From the NCBI RefSeq assembly GCF_030704535.1, contig NC_081807.1:7047001-7111000 (forward strand): DNA of 64,000 nucleotides, read 5' to 3'. Numbering within the stretch: the first letter of the stretch is position 1; each line of letters starts with the position of its first letter. The translations under genes and the position numbers were made by a program. The notes beneath the pieces were generated by a model. It worked only from the letters and a program-made list of their open reading frames with translations. It was not told the origin of the DNA and did not search any database. The DNA comes from Vitis vinifera (lineage: Eukaryota > Streptophyta > Magnoliopsida > Vitales > Vitaceae). Below, in pieces: positions 11,358 through 23,024 of this stretch.

Positions 11358-14300
11358 ATGTCTGAAACCCCATTTCATCCTCTCTTTCAAACTTTAGAAA
11401 AACTCTCACATTGCATTCAAAACCATCTCTCCAATTTCATTGGTGGTACTCCAAGCCACTCATCACCCACAAATGAAAGGCCTCATTTCTCTATTACATC
11501 ATCCTCTAAGGCAAACTCATCAAATAAGGACTTTACCCTTCGGCAGCAGAAAGGTCTTGTGGACGAGGTATCCACTTGTTTCCTCTTTGTACCCACTTGA
11601 TAATTTGCAGTGGATTTAGTTTGTGGTCCGAATTTTTTTGATAGTTTTTTGTGCCATGGATGGAGCTGAAGCTAAGTACCTGTTCGATAAAAGTACTGAA
11701 TGAATAGTCTAGCATTGTTTTAGCGTATCATGTGGGTTATGCACAGACCTCCTATAATGGCCGTTTATTTTCAAAATTTCTTTGTTTATTTAAAAATTCT
11801 TAATTGGGGAAAATGGATACTGTTTTTTCTATTGTTTTATGTTCAGTAAAATCACCCTGGCTTGTTGGTTCAAGTGGGTTTTCCCCATTTTATGCCATCT
11901 CTCTCGGTTTGGTACTTCTATCATGCTACATGGAACTTACCATGTCAAAATTGATGATCCAGTGAAACCTTCTACACATACCAGATATAGGATTCTTAGT
12001 GCCTGATTTGTGTTCTAATACCGATATCTATTCATATTTGCATCAACTTGGTGAATTTATTCTATCATATGTTATTGTGTAAGACTTGGCTTTCTTGCTA
12101 AATTTTTCATTAATTCTTTGTTCAGGGAATATCAGCTAATCCTGTGACTAAAGTAGAGCTTGGAAGGGCTACTTGGACTTTTCTCCATACTCTTGCAGCT
12201 CAGGTCTGTTTAAACTTCTTGCTTTGGAGGTTTGGATATGATTTTGACATTATCAATCAGTTGACGACTACTTAGGTCTCAACTGTCAATTGTTATTTAC
12301 TTCAAATCAATCTAATTTGGACAATCTTGATGCAAAACTAATCTAAGCAACTTAATAGCAAAACCACTGTATTTGATAATCTCTGCCATAATAGTTCATC
12401 TGAACTTGAATTTTAAACACTATTTCTGAAGTGTGTTAACAGCTTCATGTACTTTAACTAGTCAAACTTGGTAATTTGTGATTTAGGAAAAATGTAACAA
12501 TTTTGCACTATCAGAGTCTATGAACTTTCAATTAAAGCAAATAAATCTGTGTCCTGGGTCTTAATACTATCTGAATGCATTTAGTTATTTACCTTGAGTC
12601 AACTTTGAGCATAATGGGAAGGCAGAAGTTTTAATGTCTCTGCATGCTTCTGTAGTATCTTAGTAACCTCCCATATTACCTGGAAATCCTCTATGTATGA
12701 GAATGGCTGTACACTTGGATTATATGCTGCAAAACTTGCTATTGCTAGTTTGTATGTATTGCCTCATGAAATGTTTTAGTTTCAAAGATAAAACTAGCTT
12801 GATTGATTTGTGCTAGTATGTAAGTAAATACAGTGTACAGGAAGATAACTTCAATCTTTACATGCACCTGTGTCAGAATAAAATTCTATATTATTTCATG
12901 ATTGTTCTCTTGAGCCTTCAAAGTAGATTGAATTTTCAGAAAAATTTTCAACTTTTCAGTTTCCAGACAATCCTACTCGGCAGCAGAAGAAGGATGTAAA
13001 AGAACTGGTATGACTCTCTCCCTCACTCTCTCAACAACATGGTAGTGATGCTACTTAGCATCTAACATCTACTCTGTCAAAAAAATTCAAGATTAGAAAC
13101 ATGTGGAATGCCTTATATATTGCAGATATAATGAGGGAATCAACTGACCATTTAGTAAAGCCATTGGTATGGTCTTCAGAAGGATTTAAGTTGGGTCTAA
13201 ATCAAACGTCTAAATGCACAAGGAGAAAGCCAAGATGTGGCTGGAGTTGATGGGAAAATGTTCCATTGCATATCTCTAACCAAGTATGACATCTGGCATT
13301 CTGAAATGGGTGAAACTAGATGGAGCAGATCCAATTGGTAGGGAAAAAGCATCATTGATCATTTTAATGTTAAAGGTCAATGTGTATATGTTTGTATGGT
13401 TATATAGACAGCAATAGATATATGGATAACCCAAGATTTAGTGATATATTTCATAGTTATGGTAAACCAGAGCAGAGCACAGGGTTAGCCAATACTAGTT
13501 CATTCACATTCCAGAGGACAACCAAAACATCTTCTGAAACACGTGGGACCAATTTCATGCTTTCTGACTTGATGATCAACTCAGGTTAATCATTAAGGCA
13601 GAATGTTTCTTCCAGCTTGAATGATCAGGTTTTCTGTGATCTGTTGATTTAAGTATACCTTAGTTGGTTTTTTCTAGGTATGGAAATATTTTGTTCATTG
13701 AGCATATTATGCTTGAAGTTTCAGATGTGGAACTTGGAATAAGATCAAATAAATGGAAATACTACTTATCTCAACTAAAACTATAGCATTGTCCCTAATA
13801 TTTTTGGGGTCTAGCATGCAGATTGCACTCTGCCGATCACTTTATCTAGGTTACAATGTAATACTTCCTTAATAAAAAAATCCCACCGCTCGTTTATTGA
13901 TCAATAAAAATCCACTGAAACCGAAATGATCAACTAACTTATCAAGCATAAATACATGTAGAAATTTACTAAAAATTTCTAAAAATTTATGGTCGATTTA
14001 TTAAAAGTTTAGGAGAAAAATGTGAAACCTGAATGTCCTTCCCCTGTTTCTACTGCCTATGTACAGAAAAACATTGCAGGGCCTCTATAATAATCTTTTA
14101 AGCTATTTGTTTACACTTGTTTAATTTCTCTGAGGTGAATTAAGTTAAACATGAAATTTGTGAGGCGAAGTTAGGTGTCTTGTACATGTCTTGTATTATG
14201 TATCTTTGCATCCTGTTGTGAAAATGAATCCCTTTGGGAATTGGATGAGGAAAAAGTTATTAAATATGAAGGGAAGTGGCCAAAGAACCTATTGATTTCA

Positions 14301-15918
14301 GCTATAAATAAAGAGAGAAAAACCATATTTGAATTTGAATTTTTATTGTCACTACAAAAGCTATTTGTGAATTTGAATTCCTATTGTCATTCAAGGAAGT
14401 AATAGCAGTAAGCTGTTACAATCATGTCAGTGGGTGTGTGTGTGTGTGTGTGTTTGTTTGTATGACAATTCACAATTCACAATCTAGGAAGAAAGTAGGA
14501 GCAGAATTTTATGGTTGAGCTGAAGCATTGTTCCTATTCTGTATTAAGAAAACTGACATAATTGCATTTGGCATGCAGATGGCAATATTATCTCGTATGT
14601 ACCCATGCAAGGAATGTGCAGATCACTTCAAAGAAGTTCTAAGGTACAATATCCCTACCCCATCCCCCCATCCAACATCCCAAACCCCCACTCAACCCCC
14701 TTACCTACATAAACACCCACCAAACCGGTTGCAGTGCCCCAAAGCCTTGTGGTTAAAAGTGTTGGTGTAACTAGCAAAATTTGACACACGGGAATTTCAA
14801 GCTCAACTGATCATGCATTCATATCTTCAGTGATTCATCTTATTCTCTGTGGTAAGCCCCTCCACTGAGTGTAGGAATATTGTGAAACGGCTATTTCCTG
14901 GCAACAGAATTCTTGACCCCATATTGGTGGCATGTCTTTGGGTTCCTACTTCCTGCTACTATATTCAAGTTGAGCCATATTCAGAACACTAACAGAAGAA
15001 ATGGCTGATGGAGGAGGCCCTGCATGGCATATTGAAATGAAGTTCTTCCTATTTTTCTTCGTTGTTGCCATAGCATTAGAGGCTGCATTTGTCCTTTAGA
15101 ATGGATTCAGTGCAGAATAAATGGTGTCACTAGCAAAAGTGAGGTTGAAAGGTGTTGTTAACCTTGTTACTTAAATCCCAATATAATCCTTTAAGTGACG
15201 CACAAACACTCCCTTAAAATACTACGAAACAAAGTGGACTCACTGCAGCTTTTATGCCAAAAAGACACAGAAACTAACTTTCCAGGACATCCATTTATGC
15301 GCTTTTTGCACCTTCTCAGATAGAAAAGTATCTTCTCTGGATATATCTCGTAATCTTGTTAAAAAATGGATATTTCTTCTGTGAATCATTGACAGAGCCA
15401 ATCCTGTACAAGCTGGATCTCAAGCTGAGTTCTCCCAGTGGCTATGTCACGTGCACAATGTCGTTAACAGAAGGTAAGAGATTACCCATACTGGTACCAT
15501 AGAATTACTATTTTATTAATGTTACATATAAATATTCTCCTTAGCCCCCCTGCTAGTTGGTTTTTCATCTACTAGTTTGAACATTCATCTCCTGAAAATA
15601 GAATGGATACAAAGATGAAACCAAATAGGTACCGAACCATCTGTTTTTCTGCTGGGTTTTCAACATGACCCATTTTACCAAATCAATCCAGGTTTCTGAT
15701 TTGATGAATGAAACCAAGTTTCTCATAAACCAGAACCGCCTGATCAACTTGCAAGTTGGCTTTGTTTGCGCTAATTTGTAATTGTTTTGTGTTTCAACAG
15801 CCTTAATAAACCAATATTTCCCTGTAAGAGAGTTGATGCAAGGTGGGGCAAGCTGGACTGCGAGCTGCGTGCATGTGATCTGCAAGGAACTCCAGATTTT
15901 GGTGAGAGATCACATTAA
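11358..15918 (+). CDS. ERV1: FAD-linked sulfhydryl oxidase ERV1 (Erv1/ALR)
   Basis: Predicted 198-residue mitochondrial intermembrane-space oxidase that re-oxidises the MIA40-type import relay and makes disulfides, passing electrons to cytochrome c or O2. Six exons: 11358-11567, 12126-12203, 12960-13007, 14579-14643, 15396-15473, 15801-15918; all junctions are GT/AG and the frame is kept. The redox CXXC is C122/C125 (YPCKEC), the FAD-binding HXXXHNXVN motif is at 152-158, and the fold-closing pair is probably C151/C168. The plant-type shuttle pair CX4C is C180/C185 at the C-terminus, in place of the N-terminal CXXC of yeast and animals. Length is close to Arabidopsis ERV1 (about 190). The start at 11358 (MSETPFHPLF) was preferred over the in-frame ATG at 11346 by similarity to the remembered Arabidopsis N-terminus. 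Stop codons of ERV1 and the next gene are 312 bases apart, tail to tail. Confidence 0.93.
14434..14452. repeat. (GT)n microsatellite
   Basis: Short GT run in ERV1 intron 3. Confidence 0.75.
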
Positions 15919-16230
15919 CATAATTACCAGAAACCATCAACTGATGTTATTGTTCGATTTTCAGTGTTACAATTGCAAATAATAACAGTCATTTGAAATT
16001 AATTAATATAGGAAATCATCTGAATGTCTTGTATAACTCTCTTTGGTATTGTATAAAACAGAATCAGTTTTCCTTAACTATTTCAAGGATAATTTCAACA
16101 ATGGTTGTGAACAACTGGTTTTTTCTTAACAACCAACCAGAACCCAACATCCTTCCCAATTTCAAAATGAGAAGAACTAAAAAAAGGACTCAATAGTAGA
16201 ACCTACAAATCTAATGTACTCTGTTGAAAC

Positions 16231-19216
16231 TTAATTGCCTGAAGTTGAAGCTTCTGCTTGATTATCTGTGGTTGGAAATGGAGGGGCCTGGCCAAATTTC
16301 AGTATATATGCAGTTTCATAAACAGGATGGAGTTGCAAAATCGCTTGAGCATCCAAATATGCATCGCATGAGAAACACCAAATCGATAAATCACTGTTCA
16401 CAAAGTCAAAAGAGAGAACAGATCAAATGCATCATCCTGAAACTACAGATTAAAACAGATATGTTAATGCATACCTGTAGCTGAGTGCCAAACAATGGTT
16501 TACTTTCTGATAATGCTCAAGCATATGCTTGTTTACAAAACGGCTGCAAAGAACTTCCTTACAGCACAAACATAACCAATTTTCGGATGGGTTATGGCAC
16601 CTTCACAATGTAAAGCCGTGGATTCCATTAGCAAATGCAATTTCTTCATTTTCTTATTCACAGAAAGGCTTTGATTCTAAGAAATTTTTGGTCACTAACG
16701 GCTGCCTTTTGGAGACTACTCTATAAGATACAGTTCAGGAATCGAGAATGCAGAATTATATATCGGTTAAGGTTTATAGCATTATGTGAATTCTAGTAGC
16801 AAATTCAATTTTTGTAGCATGTTATCAACTTCCAACCACATGAAAACCAAAACTTGGGTGTAAGACGGACATCTGTATAAGTCATCCTTGCAAATGGGGG
16901 AATATCTAGCTCTATGCCTCTAAATTCTAGAAGACGATTCGTATACCAAGGTCGTTTGAAACCATGGATTGAAAAATCGGAAAATGTCGCCGATATTTCG
17001 TCGAAATATCGGTTATCGGGCGGCATGGAAACGATAAACGGCACCGATTATCGATCGACGGAAAAATCGGTCAAAAATCGACAAAATCTCCGATATATCG
17101 GCGAAATATCGGTGAAGCACTGAAAAATCGGAGAAAAATCGCGATATTTCCTACCAGTCCAGCCCGCGCAGTTGTGTTTTTCAGCCTGGCTCAAAAATCG
17201 TGGATTTAGGGTTCGTGAAATTTAAATCCAATGGCACAACAGCAAAGAGACCCCTAAAACAGATCCAGAAAACACAGGGAGCAAAAGAAAAGCAATTTTT
17301 TTGGTTTTCTTTGGGAGTTTTGAATGGATTTTCTCGGAAATCAAACGAGGATGAATTTTCCCGGAAATCGAATGGGGATGGATTTTCTTGGGAATCAAAC
17401 GGGGGTTGCAAAAAAAATAATAATAATAACATGATTAGATTAGTACCTGCGAGGATTGAGATTTGAGAGTAGCAGAGGAAAATAGGGCTTTTTAGGGATT
17501 CTCTCGCTGGAAGACACCTTCAGAAAAGGGTTCTTGATGCCCGAGAGAGAAGTGGGTGCCTTTTTTATTTTTTTTTATTTTTAGATTTAGGGGAGATAAA
17601 AAAATAAAAAATAAAAAATAAAAAAAACATGAGAACAATTTTCTATAAATAATTATTAATTTTCAACTTTTATTTGGATTATTAAATAAATTTATATTAA
17701 TAAAAAAAAGTTGTTATCACATTTTTTAATAAATTTTAAAAATTAAATCTCAAATAAGATATTTTATATAAATTAATTTAATTTATCATTTAAAATATAA
17801 TAAAATATATAAAAAAAATCATGAGAACAATTTTCCACTCTCTATATAAATAATTATTAATTATCAACCTTTATTTTTATTATTAAATAAATTAATATTA
17901 ATAGAAAAAGTTATTATCACATATTTTTAATAAAATTTTAAAAATTAAATCTCAAATAAGATATTTTATATAAATTAATTTAATTTTTCATTTAAAATAT
18001 AATAAAATATGTTTTAATAAAAATATTTTAAAATTTTTAAAATAAATACTGTCTTCAACAAGATGAACTCCCTTCATCTAATAATATATTGAAACTACAT
18101 CGATATCTTTCTTAGTATAAGGACTATTGCAATCTCATATTTCTTAACTCAATTTTAATTTTATACACTTTCAAAATTCATATATATTATTTTTAAAATT
18201 CAAATATCGAATCTACCAATATATCTCTATTTACGATATTTTTCTTCTTAATTATATATATATCAATTACACTTACAAGATAACTTTAAAATGTGTATTC
18301 TTACTTATGTTATCATTTTTTGAAGTTTTTTCAAGCATTCCTATTAATTTTAAATAATTTTCACTCCACCGATATTTATGAAAAAATATCCACCGATATT
18401 TCACCGATATTTCCGATATATCCGTAAAATTGAAGTACCGATATATCTGTAAAAACCGATATTTCAATCCTTGTTTGAAACAACCTTGAATCTAAACCCC
18501 AATGATCCAACAAAATATTAAAGCACCCTCCAGAACACATAAGAGTAGCATTTTACAGTTGGAATTCATGCAAATTGATCTCCCGAAGAAGTAGCAAGCA
18601 AAATACAATTCAGAAAATATAATTAGGCTGGGAGAATTAAATTTTGGGAAAGATATGGTTTCAGTTTTTCTTGTCTTTTCTTTTCCCTCTTTTTCTAGGC
18701 AGCCAAACAGATCTTAAAATCAAACTAGCATTCTGCCTAAAACTTGAACCAATTGCAACTATCTTTGGACTACAAAATAAATGCAGCGTAGATAAAACAG
18801 TTTGATGATAGGGTTGTTCCAGTTTTGGAGATTGATGATAGGGTTTTCCTGGGTAAGCAATTAGGGTTTCAAAGACACAGGATCAGACCTGTTGCAGGGA
18901 GTTTCAGGAGTGGGAATGTGTACGAGATCGGACGACAGAGAAGCCAAGTGATCGCACGAGGTACGAGCCTCGACCCAACCCGATTCAGCTCCATACAAGA
19001 ACTCTTCATCTTCGATTAGGACTTCCTGAAAGAGAAACCAAAAGCATTTAAACCTCCCGTTAGGTTTCGTGGTTATACTATTAGCAATGAAAAACCAGAG
19101 ACTCACAAATTCACAATCCTTTCTTTCAGGAAATTTTCTCAGGAAGCATACAAAAATGAACAAAAGAAAAAGGACACTACCAGCGCAGTAGAGGATGAGG
19201 ACGCTTGGTTTGCCAT
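16231..19216 (-). CDS. Small ZnF-UBP (HDAC6-type ubiquitin-binding zinc finger) protein
   Basis: A 153-residue protein that shows up only after joining four short exons: 19216-19181, 19025-18889, 16600-16475 and 16393-16231, all with GT/AG borders and compatible phases. It is essentially one ZnF-UBP domain, which in HDAC6 and USP5 binds the free C-terminus of ubiquitin. The zinc ligand set is visible: C36, H38, C56, C59, C68, C71, C76, H83, H87, H93, C106, C109. Likely ubiquitin-tail contacts are W66 (SENWLC), R78 (CSRFVN), W105 and Y112. The N-terminus has an acidic stretch (LIEDEEFLYG) and the C-terminal 30 residues look disordered. No deacetylase or protease domain is attached. Intron 2 (18888-16601) is 2.3 kb because a hAT element sits in it. 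The gene looks intact; the cellular role is unknown to me. Confidence 0.85.
17180..17575 (-). other. Possible host-gene 5-prime fragment carried in the hAT element
   Basis: Read on the minus strand this looks like a plant leader exon (CT-rich, ending CTCAATCCTCGCAG|GTACTAATC near 17447) followed by first-intron-like sequence with three 27-base repeats (17326-17406; core GATTTCCGAGAAAATCC on the minus strand). Its composition differs from the AT-rich rest of the element. I could not identify the donor gene. Confidence 0.35.
17628..18010. repeat. 192-base tandem duplication inside the hAT element
   Basis: Two AT-rich copies starting with CATGAGAACAATTTTC at 17628 and 17820 and continuing through ATTAAATCTCAAATAAGATA; few differences. 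Confidence 0.8.
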
Positions 19217-19286
19217 TGATGCAGTAGCTGGAGCTTCAGAGTTTGCGTCGTTTGAAGTATCAAGTTCAGGGTCTCGAATTCCCCCC

Positions 19287-19313
19287 GGGGGGGGGGGGGG
19301 GGGGGGGGGGGGG
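19287..19313 (+). repeat. Poly-G tract (27 G) upstream of the ZnF-UBP start
   Basis: Six C directly followed by 27 G, about 70 bases upstream of the ZnF-UBP ATG; a C-rich tract on the coding strand. Such runs can form G-quadruplexes and are also often mis-sized in assemblies. Confidence 0.85.
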
Positions 19314-20399
19314 CGTTGTGTGTGTTGGGTTGAGTTTGAAACGGTGTCGTTTATATTTGTCTCGGCCGATCAAAAGTATTTCAAGGGAATCACTGATCCT
19401 ATCGTTTCCAACTGTTGCTATCAAATCTGAGCCGTTGATCTATGTAATTCAAAGTAATGAGAGGCCTAAAAATTGATTCTGTTTTTTAAAACACTTTAAA
19501 AATAGTTTTTGAAAACTATTTCTTAATATTTTGTAAAACAAAAATTTGTCTTGGAAACTTGCAATGTTTTTAACCTATTTTTAAATATATTTTCAAAATA
19601 ATTTTTATATTTAATGATTAATTTTTAATCATTCTACATGCTTATATAATTATTTTCTAAAACAATTATTAGAAAATAAGTAAAAACGTGTAGACCCCCA
19701 TGAGAGAACTGATGATTTTTTTATTTATTTATTATTATATTATATATTTCTTTCCTCTGACCACCCCGGGATTTATGCTGATGGGGGCGGCCAGATTAGA
19801 TGTGGGGGCAGAGCAAGTTGAGACTTGCTGAGGAAGACACGGGAAGGGGGGGGACTGGAAGAGTGAGGAGCAGAGAAAAGAAAAAGGAAGGAAAAGGAGA
19901 TCCATGAGAGGGGGGGATCTAGAGAGGGTTTTAGGGAGCTTGGACGGGAAGGCAAGCTGCCGGAGCTAGAGAAGAAAGGAAGGGGGAAACCATTTTTTTG
20001 GCTTACGGGAGAAATCCAGGTATGAACGCGGCAACCATCTCGTTTCCCTCTATTCGTTATTTTCTTCAGTTTTCTATTGATCATTTCCGGGCATTAGGTT
20101 GACTGTGAATGGGTAGAGGGTCGTACAACTATTCTGAATGTTTTCCTTTTTTTTAGGTTGCTTTGAAAGAGTCCTAACATGTTCGTTCTCTTTTGTTTGG
20201 TTTTTTTATTATTGAGATCTGCTGGGCTCTGTTTTCTTTTGACACTTGTAGTAGTGTTTTTCTTGTTTGCATCATCCTTACCCACTTTCCCTCCAAACTC
20301 TCCACCCATTTCATGCCTACCAATCACCATGCATGCAAAACTGGACGTGGAAGCCAAGATAGTTGGGCTGGGGATGAATGCTGGTCGTGAAGGCTACGC

Positions 20400-20645
20400 A
20401 AATGACGGAGCTCCCAGCAGAATGCGCCAATGACAGCCACGCATGGCCCCCGTGACGCCGGCACTGATGGCGCCCTCCTCGCGGACGGCGAGTGCAGCGT
20501 CTTCCGTGTCGTCACCCGCACTCACGACGAAGGTCTCCATGTCGCCGGCGTCGGGGACAGTCCTAACTCCGGTGACTGCGGCGTCCATGATGGAGGTTCC
20601 TAGATGGAAGGTAGCACCCAGGCGTGAAGGCAAATTTTGTTAAAG
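20400..20645. other. GC-rich island within the solo LTR
   Basis: About 240 bases far richer in GC and CpG than anything around it (GCGCCCTCCTCGCGGACGGC). It is open in several frames but matches no family I recognise. It may be part of the LTR or a captured fragment. Confidence 0.4.
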
Positions 20646-20999
20646 ATTAAAAGCTTGGGCTTCATGCTAGTGGACATGGGCTAGAGCTGCAGCCCAAGTC
20701 CAAGCTTCTGTCCACCCACTTTACCTTGGCCCATGCCTATTTCAAGCCCACCCACTTTAAGTTAACCCATTTGCCTTTTATACATATATATAATTTACGT
20801 TTCTAAAAAGCACTAATTCCTCAATAAATTTTCTAAATTCCAACTTCCCAATCCTACTCACAATATATACAATCTTCAAATAATCTCAAAACTCCAATTT
20901 CCGAATTTCTCACCTCGATTTATTTAATTATCATCATTTTAATTTATTTACTTATTTGTTTATATATAAAGAAAAAAATAAAAAATAAAAAAAACTCGG

Positions 21000-22130
21000 C
21001 TTTTAAATAATTTCTCAAAATTCCGATTTTAATTTCTAATTCCTGAAAATTTCAATATTCATATTAATCTATTTAATTATTATTATTTTATTTATTTATT
21101 CTAAAATTCAATTTTAAGCAATTCATTAAAATTTCCAACTTCCGATTTTGATTTCCAATTCCAAAAATTCCAAGATTCACATTAATCTATTTAATTATAA
21201 TTTTATTTATTTACTTTAAAATTCCATTTTAAATAAATTCATTAAAATTTCCGACTTCCGATTTAATTTCTAATTCCTGAAAATTTCAATATTCGCATTA
21301 ATCTATTTAATTATTATTATTTTATTTATTTATTCTAAAATTCAATTTTAAGCAATTCATTAAAATTTCCAACTTCCGATTTTGATTTCCAATTCCAAAA
21401 ATTCCAAAATTCACATTAATCTATTTAATTATTATTTTATTTATTTACTTTAAAATTCCATTTTAAACAATTCATTAAAATTTCCGACTCCCGATTTTAA
21501 TTTCTAATTCCTGAAAATTTCAATATTCACATTAATCTATTTAATTATTATTATTTTATTTATTTATTCTAAAATTCAATTTTAAGCAATTCATTAAAAT
21601 TTCCAACTTCCGATTTTGATTTCCAATTCCAAAAATTCCAAAATTCACATTAATCTATTTAGTTATAATTTTATTTATTTACTTTAAAATTCTATTTTAA
21701 ATAAATTCATTAAAATTTCTGACTTCCGTTTTAATTTCTAATTCCAAAATTCCAACATTCATATTAATCTATTTAATTATTATTTTATTTATTTACTTTA
21801 AAATTCCATTTTAAACAATTCATTAAAATTTCTGACTCCCGATTTTAATTTCTAATACCTGATTCCAAAATTCACATTAATCTATTTAATTATTATTTTA
21901 TTTATTTACTTTCCATCTTAAACAATTCATTAAAATTTCTGACTCTCGATTTTAATTTCTAATTCCTGAAAATTCCAAAATTCACATTAATCTATTTAGT
22001 TATAATTTTATTTATTTACTTTAAAATTCCATTTTAAATAATTCATTAAAATTTTCGACTTCCGATTTAATTTCTAATTCCAAAATTCCAGTACTCACAT
22101 GAATCTATTTATTTTAGTATTTTATTTTGA
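21000..22130. repeat. Higher-order tandem repeat inside the solo LTR
   Basis: About nine copies of a unit near 117 bases marked by ATTCATTAAAATTTCC (21121, 21237, 21355, 21473, 21590, 21705, 21818, 21910, 22037). Two variants alternate in the first copies (AACTTCCGATTTTGATTTCC and GACTTCCGATTTAATTTC), giving a two-unit period near 234 bases. Confidence 0.8.
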
Positions 22131-23024
22131 AATCCCATTTTAAACAATTCTTCAAAATTCCAATTCCTGAACTTAATTTCCGATTTCCAAAATTCTAATT
22201 TCTTTCGAATTTAATATCCAAAATTCTAATTCTTAAATTTAGTTCTCAAGACTCTCATCTTCAAATAATTTTCGAGACTTCAATTTCCAAATAAATCTCA
22301 AAAAACCCAGTTTTTCTCTCGAACAGTTTTAATTCCACTCCGATTTTTAAATAATGTTCTATTTCTTTTGATTTTTACACAAGCAAGAATGATGAATCTT
22401 CATGATTCCGAAATAATGGGATTCGTGAGATTAATTCAGGCAGGATCAATTGGGTTTTGGTGGGACCCAACATATGTGATTTTCTTATTGATTGCTTGAT
22501 TGCCATACTTGATTAGCTTGCCTCACTCTATGATCTGCATGCGATTATTTTGTATTTGTGCACTAACCTTGTCTCTTATGATAGCGCTCAGCTTGTGACT
22601 AAGGTACATCCCGTACCCCGATTGTGTTTATTGATCATCATGCATGTCTCGCTTTCACACATTTGATCACTGTTTGGTATCCATGCTTAATTAATCAATT
22701 GTTATGCCACATCAGCTTCACTTTATTAGTAGAGACCCGACTTTAGGGACTTAGAGGGGTGCTACGGTCTTTACCGTACCTTCCCGATAAGTAACCTGAC
22801 CCCCGAACCCGATCCGGTTTTTCACAGGCCATCTTTTCCAAAGTAAGGAGTCACACTTAGGGTTTTTCTTTCTTATTTTGTTCACCCTTTTAAAAATAAA
22901 ACAAAAATAAGTAGCGACTCCAAGTTAATTTTCTTAATCAAATCCAAATCAATTTTTCAAAATAAGAGTCGAGCTCGCCATCGAGTGGAAAACGCACGAG
23001 CCGAAATGCGGGGTCCACAAAACG

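Larger units (their letters stand above)
16963..18473. mobile_element. Non-autonomous hAT DNA transposon (1.5 kb)
   Basis: Flanked by a perfect 8-base duplication TTTGAAAC (16955-16962 and 18474-18481). The ends are inverted repeats CATGGATTGAAAAATCGG and CAAGGATTGAAATATCGG (15 of 18 match) with the CA-GG start typical of hAT. Both subterminal zones are crowded with AAATATCGG/CCGATATTT motifs in both orientations, as hAT transposase-binding regions often are. No transposase frame is seen, so it needs a helper. It lies inside intron 2 of the ZnF-UBP gene. The intact duplication suggests modest age. Confidence 0.85.
19689..23019. mobile_element. Solo LTR of a Ty3/Gypsy-like retrotransposon (fossil)
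   Basis: A 3331-base segment starting TGTAGACCCCC and ending GGGGTCCACA, flanked by the 5-base target duplication AAACG (19684-19688 and 23020-23024). The 3-prime 300 bases have the layout of plant Gypsy LTR ends (CCTTCCCGATAAGTAACCTG, AGGAGTCACACTTAGGG, GAGCTCGCCATCGAGTGG). No internal region, primer-binding site or second LTR is seen, so it is best read as a solo LTR left by LTR recombination. It appears whole at both ends. The perfect duplication suggests it is not very old, but age cannot be measured without a second LTR. Large LTRs of this kind do occur in plants; the exact clade is not resolved. Confidence 0.75.

Noticed and set aside
16963-18473. Reading the element as a Mutator type with a 9-base duplication GTTTGAAAC
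   Set aside because: A 9-base duplication is possible on paper, but an 8-base one leaves both ends starting CA-GG with better symmetry, as in hAT.
19773-20084. 103-codon minus-strand Ser/Pro-rich frame
   Set aside because: Lies inside the solo LTR; composition is repeat-like.
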